NCBI GenBank assembly: GCA_024232355.1
Contig: JAAEPW010001415.1
Location: forward strand, 1-50,904
From: Chloroflexota bacterium
GTDB taxonomy: Bacteria > Chloroflexota > Anaerolineae > B4-G1
Direction of reading: 5' to 3'
Length of the DNA: 50,904 nt
A model generated the notes under the pieces. It searched no databases. It was not told the origin of the DNA and worked only from the letters and a program-made list of their open reading frames with translations. This document shows positions 9,843-18,367 of the stretch, one piece after another. The position numbers and the translations under genes were made by a program. Positions within the stretch are counted from its first letter, which is position 1. Every line of letters starts with the position of its first letter.

Positions 9843-11964
9843 CCGGAATCTCCACAGACACGGTTGTTCCTGCTCCAATAGAGCTTTCTATGGTCACGAT
9901 ACCGTCCAACATTTCGGCGCGCTCCCGTATGCCAAACAACCCCAGGCGACTGCTCTGCATCGCCGCTCTGGTGTCAAAGCCAATACCATCGTCCTCGACG
10001 ATGGTCACAATCTGACCGTCGCGTCGCTCTAGAACCACGTCTACGTGGGTAGCTTGGGCGTGCCGAGACACGTTGGTCAGGGCCTCCTGCACGATGCGAT
10101 AAAGGGCCGTCTCGACCGCCGGTGACAACCGCTCGCCGCCAATACCCACCAATGTCTCAAAGTGCGTGGTGATACCTTGTTGGTGACCAAAGGTTTCAAT
10201 ATATTGCCCCATTGCCGGCACCAACCCCAGGAGGTCCAGGCTGGCGGGTCGCAGGTCCATTGCCAGCCGGTGCATGTTGTCCAACATCTCGTGTACCATG
10301 TCTCCCAACTCGACGGCCCGGGCGATCACTGCATCGGGTCGGTCTACCTCCCGTTCAAACAGGCTCAGGCCCAGCAGCATGGCAGACAGAGCCTGACCGG
10401 TCTCGTCGTGGAGTTCACGCGCGATACGAGCACGTTCGGCCTCTTGAGCCTCGACATGTCGGTGGGAGAGAGCCTGGAGTTGCCCACGCCCGGTGCGCAC
10501 CTGCTCGAACAGCCGGGCGTTGTAGATGGCGACCGCTGCCTGGTCGGCAAATGCCTGTGCCAGGGCGGCAGCTGCCTCATCATAGGCAGCCACCAAGCGG
10601 CTGTCAAGAGTTAGACAACCGATAATCTCCCCCCGCACGGTCAGGGGAACTCCCATCCAGCCGCGGACATAGTTGGTCTTGGCCCATTTTTCAAAGCGAT
10701 CATCAGATTGAGTATTTGCCAGAATGAGCGGTTGTTGAGCACATTTTAACTCGAGCCATAGTTCATCGTCATCTGCTGGGAAATCACGCCCGATCACCTG
10801 TGCTGGGTTGGGAATCCCCCGGGTAGCCACTATGCGCAATCGCTTACTCTCCTGGTCCCAGAGGAACACAGAAGCACTGGCATAGGGGATTACTTGTTCC
10901 AAATACTTTAGGATGCTGTCCAGGGTCTGATCGAGATCGAGCGTCGAGGCCAATGCAGTGGTTGCCTGGCGCAATCTTTCAGCTTGCTCGCGAGCAGCGC
11001 GCTCGGCGGACTCGCTCTTGCGTAGCGCGTGCGTTGCTTGCAACGCCTCATCCAACGCTTTGCGTTGTCCATCCTCCGCCCGCATCCGCTCAGCAATCTC
11101 CATCCGAGCTTGTTCGTACAACCGGGCATTCTCCATCGCCACCGCTGTCTGAGCAGCCAAGGTGGAACATAGTCTCACGTCCGCCTGGCTAAAAGCATCC
11201 ACCTCGGCACTTTCAAAGTTCAATACCCCGATCACGTGTTCTTTTACCTTTAGCGGCACAGCCAATTCCGAGAGAGTCGCCGCTCTCACCGCCACGTATG
11301 CAGCATCCTCCCGCACATCGGGTACGCAGAGCGGTTCGCCGCTACGGGCCGCAGCCACCGCAATTCCTTGATCACCGCCGAGTGGCAGTCCGGACATCAC
11401 ATTACCTTCCATTCCACGCTCTGCAAAGCAATACAGTTCATCCCGTTCCTCGTCAACCAACATCAAGTGGCAAATTTCAAACTCTAACACGCGCTCGATA
11501 ATATCCAGCACCGCCTCAACCACCTGATCTACGTTCAACGACAATGCCATCTCACGGCTCAGATCATAGATGGCGTCCAGTTTGGTTTCTAGCCGCTGCT
11601 TTTCCAAGGCCCGCCTGATAATGGACCGAAGATTGTCAAATTTAAAGGGTTTGGTGACATAGTCGTAGGCACCCAGCCGCAGTGCGTTGACGGCCGTATC
11701 CAGTGAGGCGTAGGCGGTGAGCATGATGGTCTCTGTTTGGGGCGAATGCTCGCGGAGATACTTGAGAATATCGATTCCATCTGGTCCCGGCAGCATAATG
11801 TCGAGCAGCACCACGTTAAAGTACTCGGCCTCGATCCGTTCCATAGCCTGGTACCCATCGTTGGCAGTCGTAATATCGTATCCCAAGGATGTAAAAGCCC
11901 TGGACAACATGTAGCATATCTCGTGGTCGTCTTCGACTAGGAGGATTTTGTATGGGCTGGGCAT
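9817..11964 (-). CDS. Soluble hybrid sensor: REC-GAF-GAF-NarX-type histidine kinase
   Basis: 715 residues from the ATG at 11964; a TTG 33 bp upstream is in frame but the ATG follows a purine-rich AAGGAGAG stretch. An N-terminal receiver (about 6-120) has LLVEDDHE, LLDIMLPG and YVTKPF. A GAF domain (about 150-300), a coiled coil and a second GAF (about 350-500) follow. The dimerisation domain is of the HisKA_3 class (RIARELHDETGQALSA, His near residue 516) and the HATPase has EDDGIGF and a compact RLGLFGIRERA G-box. No membrane helix is seen, so it is cytoplasmic. HisKA_3 kinases normally partner LuxR-type regulators, exactly what the next overlapping gene encodes. The N-terminal receiver suggests it also takes input from another kinase. 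Confidence 0.95.
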   Translation of the reverse strand: MPSPYKILLVEDDHEICYMLSRAFTSLGYDITTANDGYQAMERIEAEYFNVVLLDIMLPGPDGIDILKYLREHSPQTETIMLTAYASLDTAVNALRLGAYDYVTKPFKFDNLRSIIRRALEKQRLETKLDAIYDLSREMALSLNVDQVVEAVLDIIERVLEFEICHLMLVDEERDELYCFAERGMEGNVMSGLPLGGDQGIAVAAARSGEPLCVPDVREDAAYVAVRAATLSELAVPLKVKEHVIGVLNFESAEVDAFSQADVRLCSTLAAQTAVAMENARLYEQARMEIAERMRAEDGQRKALDEALQATHALRKSESAERAAREQAERLRQATTALASTLDLDQTLDSILKYLEQVIPYASASVFLWDQESKRLRIVATRGIPNPAQVIGRDFPADDDELWLELKCAQQPLILANTQSDDRFEKWAKTNYVRGWMGVPLTVRGEIIGCLTLDSRLVAAYDEAAAALAQAFADQAAVAIYNARLFEQVRTGRGQLQALSHRHVEAQEAERARIARELHDETGQALSAMLLGLSLFEREVDRPDAVIARAVELGDMVHEMLDNMHRLAMDLRPASLDLLGLVPAMGQYIETFGHQQGITTHFETLVGIGGERLSPAVETALYRIVQEALTNVSRHAQATHVDVVLERRDGQIVTIVEDDGIGFDTRAAMQSSRLGLFGIRERAEMLDGIVTIESSIGAGTTVSVEIPDDQSSHDV

Positions 11965-12004
11965 TGCTCTCACTCTCTCCTTGGCTGATCTCTCCAAGAT
12001 TCAT

Positions 12005-12031
12005 ATTATACCAGAATGGCTCCCCTGGCAA
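12005..12031 (-). promoter_or_regulatory. Extended -10 promoter for the NarX-type kinase/LuxR regulator pair
   Basis: Minus strand: TTGCCA (12031-12026), 15-bp spacer, then TGG followed by a perfect TATAAT (12010-12005). The TGn extension compensates for the short spacer. The predicted start gives a leader of about 35 nt to the ATG at 11964. Confidence 0.65.
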
Positions 12032-12135
12032 GTTGAAATGAATGATTAACAGAACCATCTTATCATATCCTGTACACGCTCTATGTTACGGTTGCGTTAC
12101 AGAAAAATTGTCGATATTGTTGCGCGGATCAGAAT

Positions 12136-12164
12136 TTGCGCTGCACTTGGCTCTCGGTTATAAT
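12136..12164 (+). promoter_or_regulatory. Promoter for the oxidoreductase operon
   Basis: TTGCGC (12136-12141), 17-bp spacer, TATAAT (12159-12164). Transcription would start around 12171, at the left arm of the palindromic element, giving a leader of roughly 265 nt before the ATG at 12438. Confidence 0.55.
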
Positions 12165-12166
12165 GA

Positions 12167-12363
12167 ACTAGTATACGACGGTGGAAATCCCTCCGCAGTT
12201 TTCGGAAACCCGATGAATACCCATGCTCGCCAGGGATCGTCAGATCCCGGCTCTGCGCGACGAAAATTGGCTCCGAAAACGGCAAAAACAACGATTTAGG
12301 CGGGGATCTGACGATCCCCTTGGAGCAGTAACTGCCGAAGGATTTCCGCCGAACAGTACTAGT
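12167..12363. repeat. Nested inverted-repeat element (MITE-like or structured leader)
   Basis: Outer arms of 34 nt (12167-12200 and 12330-12363) are imperfect inverted copies, each beginning or ending with ACTAGT/ACTAGT-like sequence. Inner arms of 16 nt (12233-12248 and 12303-12318) are perfect inverted copies (GGGATCGTCAGATCCC and its complement). The element lies entirely inside the predicted 5' leader of the downstream operon. It could be a non-autonomous mobile element or a regulatory hairpin; no terminal duplication was identified. Confidence 0.6.
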
Positions 12364-12437
12364 CTATTATGGCTCAAGACCTTGTAGCCTCCGTTTCTGA
12401 TTTGCAATGTTGGGTTAAAGCATAAAAGAGCAATACT

Positions 12438-12734
12438 ATGAAACTTGAGACACTCGTCTTTGAAAAAGCGGGTAAACACAACACCGATGCCACACTCTAT
12501 ATTGCCAAGGAACGGGCAGCAGCCCTGGGAATCAAACAAATCATAGTCACTTCGTCCCACGGATACACCGCTCGCAAAGCGCACGCCGTTTTTGCGCCGG
12601 AAGGAATCAAGGTCATCGCCATCGCCGGTACGGGAGGTGGAGCAGACACAGCCATCGTCTGCAAACTCGCCTACCCACGTACCTTTCACAAGTTAGAGAT
12701 CCGGGAGCTGCTGGCAAAGCCGTGTGTTCCTTGA
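12438..12734 (+). CDS. Truncated pyruvate kinase alpha/beta-like (PK_C) domain protein
   Basis: 98 residues. The sequence resembles the stand-alone pyruvate-kinase C-terminal-domain family: it opens with a beta strand followed by GKHNTDATLYIAKERAAALGI, then IIVTSSHGYTARKAHAVF and VIAIAG. From memory, family members are nearly twice as long, and the last 25 residues here do not look like the family, so the gene is probably a truncated or rearranged copy. The start has only a weak ribosome-binding site. Its stop overlaps the next start as TGATG, so it may now serve mainly to feed ribosomes to the oxidoreductase gene. Function uncertain. Confidence 0.6.
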   Translation: MKLETLVFEKAGKHNTDATLYIAKERAAALGIKQIIVTSSHGYTARKAHAVFAPEGIKVIAIAGTGGGADTAIVCKLAYPRTFHKLEIRELLAKPCVP

Positions 12735-14842
12735 TGAGGATGTATAACGTGTCGGAAACAACGATACCAGTTTCCTGCAACAAAGATTGTGGCGGTGGGT
12801 GCCCGTTGTTGGCCTACGTGGAGCACGGCCGCGTCACAAAAATCACGGATAACCCATTGGGTGGTCCATACAAGACCGGCTGCGCAAAGGGTTTTCAAAT
12901 GATCAGGGCACTGTACGCACCCGACCGGCTCCAAAGGCCATTGCTCCGAACCGGCCCTAGGGGATCGGGCGAGTTCAAAGAGATCTCCTGGCCCCACGCG
13001 CTGGACGTCGTGACCAAAAAGCTGTCCGGCATCAAGTCCAGATACGGGAACGAGTCCATACTCTCCCTGGGCGGTTCCGGTTCTTGTCGAGGCGCGCTGC
13101 ACAACACCCATCGTCTTGCAAAGCGCTTTTTGAACCTGTTTGGCGGCCATATAGAGACCACCGGCAACTATAGCACAGCCGCTGCCAGCTTTACCGTCCC
13201 CTACGTTCTTGGCACGTTGTCGGCAGGGATTGATGCAAGCACACTCCAATTCTCCAACCTAATTATCCTGTGGGGCGCGAATATCGCCGACACCCAAATG
13301 GGCTGTGAGGCCAAGGCCCGGATACGGGAAGCCAAGGCTCGGGGAATTGACGTGATCGTAATCGATCCCCGGCGGTCGGCGTCGGCCGCCACGCTGGGCA
13401 CCCAGTGGATTCCCGTCCGACCGGGGACAGACACGGCCCTAATGATGGCCGTGCTATACGTGCTGCTCGACGAAAATCTGACAGACACCGCCTTTATGAC
13501 CAAGTACAGCACGGGTTTTGACAAACTGAAACAGCACGTTCTGGGCCTCACAGGCTCAGAGGCCCGCACACCGCAGTGGGCGGAATCCATCTGCGGCACA
13601 CCCGCCGAGACGATCATTCAACTTGCGCGCCAATATGGACGCACCCGCCCGACGGCCCTCATCCCGGGATTGTCCATCCAGAGGACCATCGGCGGGGAAG
13701 AAGCAACCCGTATGGCAATTGTGCTGCAAGTGGCGACAGGCAATTTGGGCATCCCGGGCGGTTCATCAGGCTCACCGATGTGGAACAAGCTGCCAGGTCC
13801 TCGGATGGGAGCAATCGCCGTGCCCCCCAACCCAATCCAATCCTCCGTGCCCGAGTATCGCTGGCCCGACGTTATTCTGGAGGGCAAGCAAGGCGGCTAT
13901 CCCAACGACATCAAGGCCATCTATAACGTCGGCGGCAACTATTTAGTGCAGGGCAGCGATGTACACAAAAATATCCGAGCCTTTGCCAAAGTCGAGTTCT
14001 CTGTCTGCCACGATTACGCTTTGACGCCGACGGCGCAGCATTGCGATGTGGTTTTGCCTACTACCACCTTTCTGGAAAGAGACGACATTGTCTTTCCCAG
14101 TGACGGCAACTATTTGCTATTTTCCAACCAAGCCGTGCCTCCCCAACACGAGGCCAAAAACGATTACGACATCTTTTGCGAACTGGCCGATAGATTGGGC
14201 TTTTTGTCCCAATTCTCCGAGAACAAGAGCTCTGAGGAGTGGCTCGAGAGTTTTTGCGCGGAATCCGAGGTGCCCGATTATAAAGAGTTCAAGCGTGCGG
14301 GCATCTATATGGGCGAGAATCAGGCCAGAGTGGGGCTGTCTGATTTCATCGCTGATCCACAAACCCATCCATTGAACACACCATCAAGCCGGATAGAGAT
14401 TTCATCAATGGCTTATGCCAAGACAGGGTATTCGTCCATCCCCGAGTGCCGGATACTCCAAACGGACGACCACTATCCGCTCAGACTGGTCACCCCGCAC
14501 CCGAAATTCCGAATCCACTCTCAATACGACAACATCCCGTGGTTCAAAGAGCGGGAAAAGCAAGCATTATGGATACACCCCCACGATGCGGCCCAGAGAG
14601 ACATCAAGAACAATCATCCAGTCCACGTCACCAGCCCTGAGGGCAGAATGCGCATCCCGGCCCGCGTGACCGAGGACATTATGCCGGGCGTCGTCTGCTT
14701 GCTCGAGGGTGTATGGCCTTGCTTTGATCCCGATGGCACCGAGAACGCCGGATCGGTCAACGTCCTGACTTGCACAGTGCCGACTCTGCCGAGCAATGGT
14801 TCGCGCACCCATTCGGTGTTGGTCGAGGTAGCTCGAATTTAA
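12734..14842 (+). CDS. Molybdopterin oxidoreductase, DMSO-reductase family
   Basis: 702 residues from the ATG at 12734, chosen for its TGATG overlap with the preceding stop; a GTG at 12722 is in frame. The N-terminus carries a Cys cluster for one [4Fe-4S] centre: C15, C19, C23 and C50. A Mo-bis-PGD-binding fold follows. HIETTGNYSTAAASFT places Ser147 where serine-ligated (type III) enzymes such as DmsA have their Mo ligand; this is an alignment by eye. Other family signatures are LIILWGANIADTQ, VIVIDPRRSASA, RPGTDTALMMAVLY and GNLGIPGGSSG. A C-terminal dinucleotide-binding domain spans about residues 580-700. No Tat signal is seen, so it looks cytoplasmic, and no electron-transfer or membrane subunit is encoded next to it. 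The substrate cannot be inferred. Confidence 0.93.
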   Translation: MRMYNVSETTIPVSCNKDCGGGCPLLAYVEHGRVTKITDNPLGGPYKTGCAKGFQMIRALYAPDRLQRPLLRTGPRGSGEFKEISWPHALDVVTKKLSGIKSRYGNESILSLGGSGSCRGALHNTHRLAKRFLNLFGGHIETTGNYSTAAASFTVPYVLGTLSAGIDASTLQFSNLIILWGANIADTQMGCEAKARIREAKARGIDVIVIDPRRSASAATLGTQWIPVRPGTDTALMMAVLYVLLDENLTDTAFMTKYSTGFDKLKQHVLGLTGSEARTPQWAESICGTPAETIIQLARQYGRTRPTALIPGLSIQRTIGGEEATRMAIVLQVATGNLGIPGGSSGSPMWNKLPGPRMGAIAVPPNPIQSSVPEYRWPDVILEGKQGGYPNDIKAIYNVGGNYLVQGSDVHKNIRAFAKVEFSVCHDYALTPTAQHCDVVLPTTTFLERDDIVFPSDGNYLLFSNQAVPPQHEAKNDYDIFCELADRLGFLSQFSENKSSEEWLESFCAESEVPDYKEFKRAGIYMGENQARVGLSDFIADPQTHPLNTPSSRIEISSMAYAKTGYSSIPECRILQTDDHYPLRLVTPHPKFRIHSQYDNIPWFKEREKQALWIHPHDAAQRDIKNNHPVHVTSPEGRMRIPARVTEDIMPGVVCLLEGVWPCFDPDGTENAGSVNVLTCTVPTLPSNGSRTHSVLVEVARI

Positions 14843-14892
14843 TGGATACGATATTCCGACAGGAGAAACAATAACTGCTGGAGCATAAATCT

Positions 14893-15993
14893 ATGAACAA
14901 ACAAATTCCACTCGCTATCAGTTTGATTGTCTTGGGCCTTTGCTTGATCCTAATGACCGCTTGTAGAGCCGAGGTCGCGGACGCTCCCGCCCTGCCTACC
15001 GACACGCCAAGCACGAGCACCGCCATACCAACCCATACGCCTTTTCCCTCTCCTCCCCCCCCGCTCACTGCAACGCTGCCCTCAGAGCCAGCCACCATCC
15101 CCGCCGAATCACAGCTGACCGAACCCACCCTAGTCGAATACACCGTCCAACCCGGTGACACGCTGCTGGCCATTGCTATGGAATACGACTTGTCGATGGC
15201 AGCGATTCAACTTGAGAACGGGATGGGTGATATTACAGTCGTGCAGGTGGGGCAGGTGTTCTCCATTCCCACACGAGATTATTGGGCAGGTGCTTCCCGC
15301 TTTTGGGTCCTGCACGTGGTGAAAGCGGGCGAGACACTGGTCGGTATCGCGCAGACCTATGGTCTAACAGCGGCCGAAATCAAGGCCGCCAACGGGCTGA
15401 GCGACGCCGACCTAATCAGGACCGGTCAAGAATTGGTATTGCCATTGGACGCGCCCGCAGTGCCCCAAGCGCCTGCCCCCACTGATACGCCCGTTCCCGC
15501 TCCCACTACTGCACCAGACAGCAGCCCAACCCCTCAAGCTTCCAACGCATCCCTCGCACCGACCTCTTTACCTGTCACTGTCACTCCCCTTCCCGCCGGC
15601 ATCGCATCTTGGCCTTACGAAATGGTTCAGATGATCAACCAAATCCGCGCGCAACACGGTCTCGCACCGCTCACGTACAACGAGACACTGGCACAAGCAG
15701 CCCAAGCCCACGCAAACGATTGTTCCCAGCGCGGTTGGTGCAATCACACCGGCACTGACGGCTCAGATGTCAAGACCCGCATCCTGCGCGCGGGCTATGA
15801 TGCTGCCGGTTGGGCGGAATGTTGGGCGCAGCAACAGACTCTCCAGGACGCAGTAAACATCTGGATGGATGAAGTGCCCCCCGACGACGCACACCGGCGC
15901 ACATTGCTCACCACCGGGCTTTCAGAGGTCGGCGTGGGCATGGCCAAGACCGGCTGGGGGTACTATTTTATCGCTGACTTTGGCAAGCCATAG
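14893..15993 (+). CDS. Secreted lipoprotein with two LysM repeats and a CAP/SCP domain
   Basis: 366 residues. The N-terminal signal ends in a lipobox LMTAC with the lipid-accepting Cys at residue 24. A Pro/Thr-rich linker (about 30-85) precedes LysM 1 (about 88-125, YTVQPGDTLLAIA) and LysM 2 (about 145-190, HVVKAGETLVGIA). A second Pro/Thr/Ser-rich linker leads to a CAP domain (about 235-366: MINQIRAQHGLAPLTYNETLA, HTGTDG, and a C-terminal GVGMAKTGWGYYFIADFG strand). LysM binds glycan, so the protein is probably held at the cell surface. CAP domains occur in secreted proteins of diverse function, and the activity here is unknown. GGAG lies about 10 nt upstream of the start. Confidence 0.92.
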   Translation: MNKQIPLAISLIVLGLCLILMTACRAEVADAPALPTDTPSTSTAIPTHTPFPSPPPPLTATLPSEPATIPAESQLTEPTLVEYTVQPGDTLLAIAMEYDLSMAAIQLENGMGDITVVQVGQVFSIPTRDYWAGASRFWVLHVVKAGETLVGIAQTYGLTAAEIKAANGLSDADLIRTGQELVLPLDAPAVPQAPAPTDTPVPAPTTAPDSSPTPQASNASLAPTSLPVTVTPLPAGIASWPYEMVQMINQIRAQHGLAPLTYNETLAQAAQAHANDCSQRGWCNHTGTDGSDVKTRILRAGYDAAGWAECWAQQQTLQDAVNIWMDEVPPDDAHRRTLLTTGLSEVGVGMAKTGWGYYFIADFGKP

Positions 15994-16052
15994 GAGCATT
16001 AGACGAGTTTTCGACAAAACATCCCATAATAAATTAGAGAAAGGAAATGACA

Positions 16053-16349
16053 ATGAGCAACAATTTGCAACAAGAAAAGGGAGCATTCAAGATCATAGCC
16101 AAAGTGATCAAACAAGAAGGGCATTGCGCCGCCGGTCACCAGGTAGGCGATGAGGTGATCTTTAACGGCGAGACCGTGGATGGCAAGATATGCATCAGTG
16201 CCCTCTACAGCTTTTTGCCCAAGGTATACGCTATGCGCTATGGCGCCGAATTCCCCTGGATAGAGGACCCGGACGTATCGACTCACGCCTGTCCCGATGC
16301 CTGGAACCCCGTGGTTTTCGAAATTCGGCGCGTGCGGGAGGGTAACTAA
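16053..16349 (+). CDS. TIGR04076-like small Cys-containing protein
   Basis: 98 residues from the ATG at 16053, which has AAGGAA at proper spacing (the ATG at 16047 is too close to it). The sequence FKIIAKVIKQEGHCAAGHQVGDEV, then CISALYSFLPKVYAMRYGAEFPW and THACPDAWNPVVFEI fits the TIGR04076 family of about 90-residue proteins with conserved cysteines, function unknown. It sits between the lipoprotein and the APS reductase gene and may be co-transcribed with the latter. Confidence 0.8.
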   Translation: MSNNLQQEKGAFKIIAKVIKQEGHCAAGHQVGDEVIFNGETVDGKICISALYSFLPKVYAMRYGAEFPWIEDPDVSTHACPDAWNPVVFEIRRVREGN

Positions 16350-16365
16350 CCTAAAGCACATCAAT

Positions 16366-17121
16366 ATGACACCAAAAGATTCCACAAACACATCGACCTT
16401 GCCAAATATAGACATCTCTATCTTGAATGAACGTCTCGAGCAAATGTCGGCAAGTGAAATCCTGGCGTGGGCCTGGGAAACTTTTGGTCCCCACGGGATA
16501 GCGAGTTCATCATTCCAGACCCAAAGCGTTCCATTGCTACATCTCATCTCGCAAGTATGCCCCGAAATGCCGGTGATTTTTATCGACACCGGATTTCACT
16601 TTTTGGAGACCCTGGCGTTTCGCGATGAATTGCAAGCGCGTTACGGCTTGAACATTGTCGTGATGCATCCGACGATTGGAAAAGGCGAACTCTTGGCCAA
16701 GTACGGCGGGGGACTCTACCGTCAAGACCCAGATCTATGCTGTCACATCAACAAGGTCGAGCCAATGCAGCGAGCGCTCTCGGGAGCGCGGGCCTGGATA
16801 TCCGGCGTTCGACGCGACCAGACCGCACACAGAAAAAACCTGCGCGTGATCGAGCCACAATCGTCGGGCTTGTTAAAGATTCATCCGATGATCAATTGGA
16901 CAAAAGGGCAATTAGGGGAATATACTAATAGATACATGTTGCCATTCCACCCGCTGTTCATCGTGGGTTATCTCAGCATCGGTTGTGCACCCTGCACGCG
17001 CCCAGTGTCTGTTGGCCAGGACGAACGGTCCGGGCGTTGGGCAGGTACAGAAAAGAACGAGTGCGGACTACACACGGATTGGGCAAATAAAACGGAGGAA
17101 CAAAATGATCCATCAGAATAA
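16366..17121 (+). CDS. cysH: Adenylyl-sulfate reductase, [4Fe-4S] type
   Basis: 251 residues from the ATG at 16366. It belongs to the PAPS/APS reductase family: FIDTGFHFLETL is the PP-loop-associated motif, and GVRRDQTAHRKNL and ECGLH (catalytic Cys233) are seen. C125-C126 (LCCHINKVEPM) plus C207 and C210 (CAPCTRPV) form the four-Cys cluster that distinguishes iron-sulfur APS reductases from PAPS reductases, so the reaction is predicted to be APS to sulfite with thioredoxin as reductant. No sulfate permease or ATP sulfurylase is encoded in the window. There is no good ribosome-binding site at normal spacing, so the start is less certain. It overlaps the epimerase gene by 17 bp. Confidence 0.92.
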   Translation: MTPKDSTNTSTLPNIDISILNERLEQMSASEILAWAWETFGPHGIASSSFQTQSVPLLHLISQVCPEMPVIFIDTGFHFLETLAFRDELQARYGLNIVVMHPTIGKGELLAKYGGGLYRQDPDLCCHINKVEPMQRALSGARAWISGVRRDQTAHRKNLRVIEPQSSGLLKIHPMINWTKGQLGEYTNRYMLPFHPLFIVGYLSIGCAPCTRPVSVGQDERSGRWAGTEKNECGLHTDWANKTEEQNDPSE

Positions 17122-18088
17122 GAATCAAGAGCCTGCCATTCTGATCACAGGGGGAGCGGGGTATATTGGCTCCCAACTCGCCCGCGATCTGGCGACAGAC
17201 CCACGTTTTTCGGACCATATCATTCGCATCTATGACAATTTACAACGCCAACACCTGTGTGGTCTGATGGATATGCCAAGCGACGGACGCTACGAGTTCA
17301 TTGAGGGAGACATTTTAGATCGCCTCAACCTGGAGCGCGCTATGCAAGGCGTCCGGGCCGTGGTGCACCTAGCCGCGGTGGTCAAAACACCGATCAGCTT
17401 TGACCATCCCGAGTGGACGGAACAAGTCAATCACTGGGGCACAGCGTCGGTAGTGGATTGCGCCTTGAGCGCAGACGTGACCCGGTTCCTGTACGTCAGT
17501 TCGGCTAGCGTCTACGGGCCGGGCGGCCCATTCCGAGAGATCGACGTGTGCCGTCCTGTTGGGCCTTATGCAATCTCGAAACTCAAAGGGGAAAGTGAGG
17601 CAATACGGTCACGCTTTGCGATCGTGCGGCTGGGTACAGTCTTTGGCAATGCACCCGCGATGCGATTTGATGGTATCGCCAATCGCCTGGCCTACCAAGT
17701 AGGTGTCGGACGGTCAATGATCATTCACGGCAGCGGCGAGCAGGTTCGGCCATTGATCCACATACGCGATGCCTCGGCCGTATTGAGATTGTGCTTGGCA
17801 GATTCGAGGGCCAAAGGGAAGATCATCAACGCAGTCACCATGAATCCCACAATCAACGAGATTGCCCACGCTTTGCAGACCATCGTGCCCGATGCCCCAA
17901 TACGGTATACCGATCAAGATATTCTGACCGAGATCAGTTTTCACATAGACTCGACGAAATTAACAGAGTTGGGATTCCAACCACAATTCAGCCTAGAACA
18001 GGGGCTCGAAAAGATCGTGTCTCGCTGGCGTGGATTCCGACCCATGTCGAAATCGGAGCAAGCAATACCTGGGTTAGACGAATTTTAA
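17105..18088 (+). CDS. NAD-dependent epimerase/dehydratase (extended SDR)
   Basis: 327 residues from the ATG at 17105, supported by GGAGG six nt upstream although it lies inside the end of cysH. The N-terminal Rossmann motif is ITGGAGYIGSQLA. VVHLAA, then YVSSASVYGPGG and the catalytic PYAISKLKGE (YxxxK) are typical of nucleotide-sugar epimerases and dehydratases. A C-terminal part with VRPLIHIRDASAV follows. The substrate is unknown; neighbours offer no glycan-synthesis context. The overlap with cysH implies coupled translation. Confidence 0.92.
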   Translation: MIHQNKNQEPAILITGGAGYIGSQLARDLATDPRFSDHIIRIYDNLQRQHLCGLMDMPSDGRYEFIEGDILDRLNLERAMQGVRAVVHLAAVVKTPISFDHPEWTEQVNHWGTASVVDCALSADVTRFLYVSSASVYGPGGPFREIDVCRPVGPYAISKLKGESEAIRSRFAIVRLGTVFGNAPAMRFDGIANRLAYQVGVGRSMIIHGSGEQVRPLIHIRDASAVLRLCLADSRAKGKIINAVTMNPTINEIAHALQTIVPDAPIRYTDQDILTEISFHIDSTKLTELGFQPQFSLEQGLEKIVSRWRGFRPMSKSEQAIPGLDEF

Positions 18089-18153
18089 TTGGATTGTGAG
18101 CGCTAACAGCACACGGGATTTCGACGCAAATCATCTTGTGCTCGTAGCAGATG

Positions 18154-18188
18154 GCAACCGGAGGTTGCACACAACCCACGTTTGTGGG
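18154..18188 (+). other. Two small hairpins in the intergenic region after the epimerase gene
   Basis: GCAACC/GGTTGC (18154-18159 with 18163-18168) and CCCAC/GTGGG (18175-18179 with 18184-18188) form two adjacent hairpins without a clear T-run. They may help terminate the preceding transcript. Nothing else is seen in 18089-18271. Confidence 0.3.
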
Positions 18189-18271
18189 CTGCCAGGCTAC
18201 AAACCCGGCTTGAGCGTAGGGATAGGGGCTTGTTCTTTCCATTTGCTTTGCAATCCTCACGCCGGGCAATG

Positions 18272-18300
18272 TTGACCAGAGTGCAAATTTCCCGTACAAT
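18272..18300 (+). promoter_or_regulatory. Promoter for the duplicated-sensor kinase operon
   Basis: TTGACC (18272-18277), 17-bp spacer, TACAAT (18295-18300), about 68 bp before the ATG at 18368. Confidence 0.6.
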
Positions 18301-18367
18301 ATCATTATCTTGGCCGAGGACAATGGCAAGTATCATCACAAAATACTGAAATGATCGGAGTTGCTAA

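Noticed and set aside
1..12000. Repeated blocks in the sensor genes read as DNA repeats
   Set aside because: The similarity follows protein domain boundaries (GAF and Cache units) and is best explained by domain duplication, not mobile repeats.
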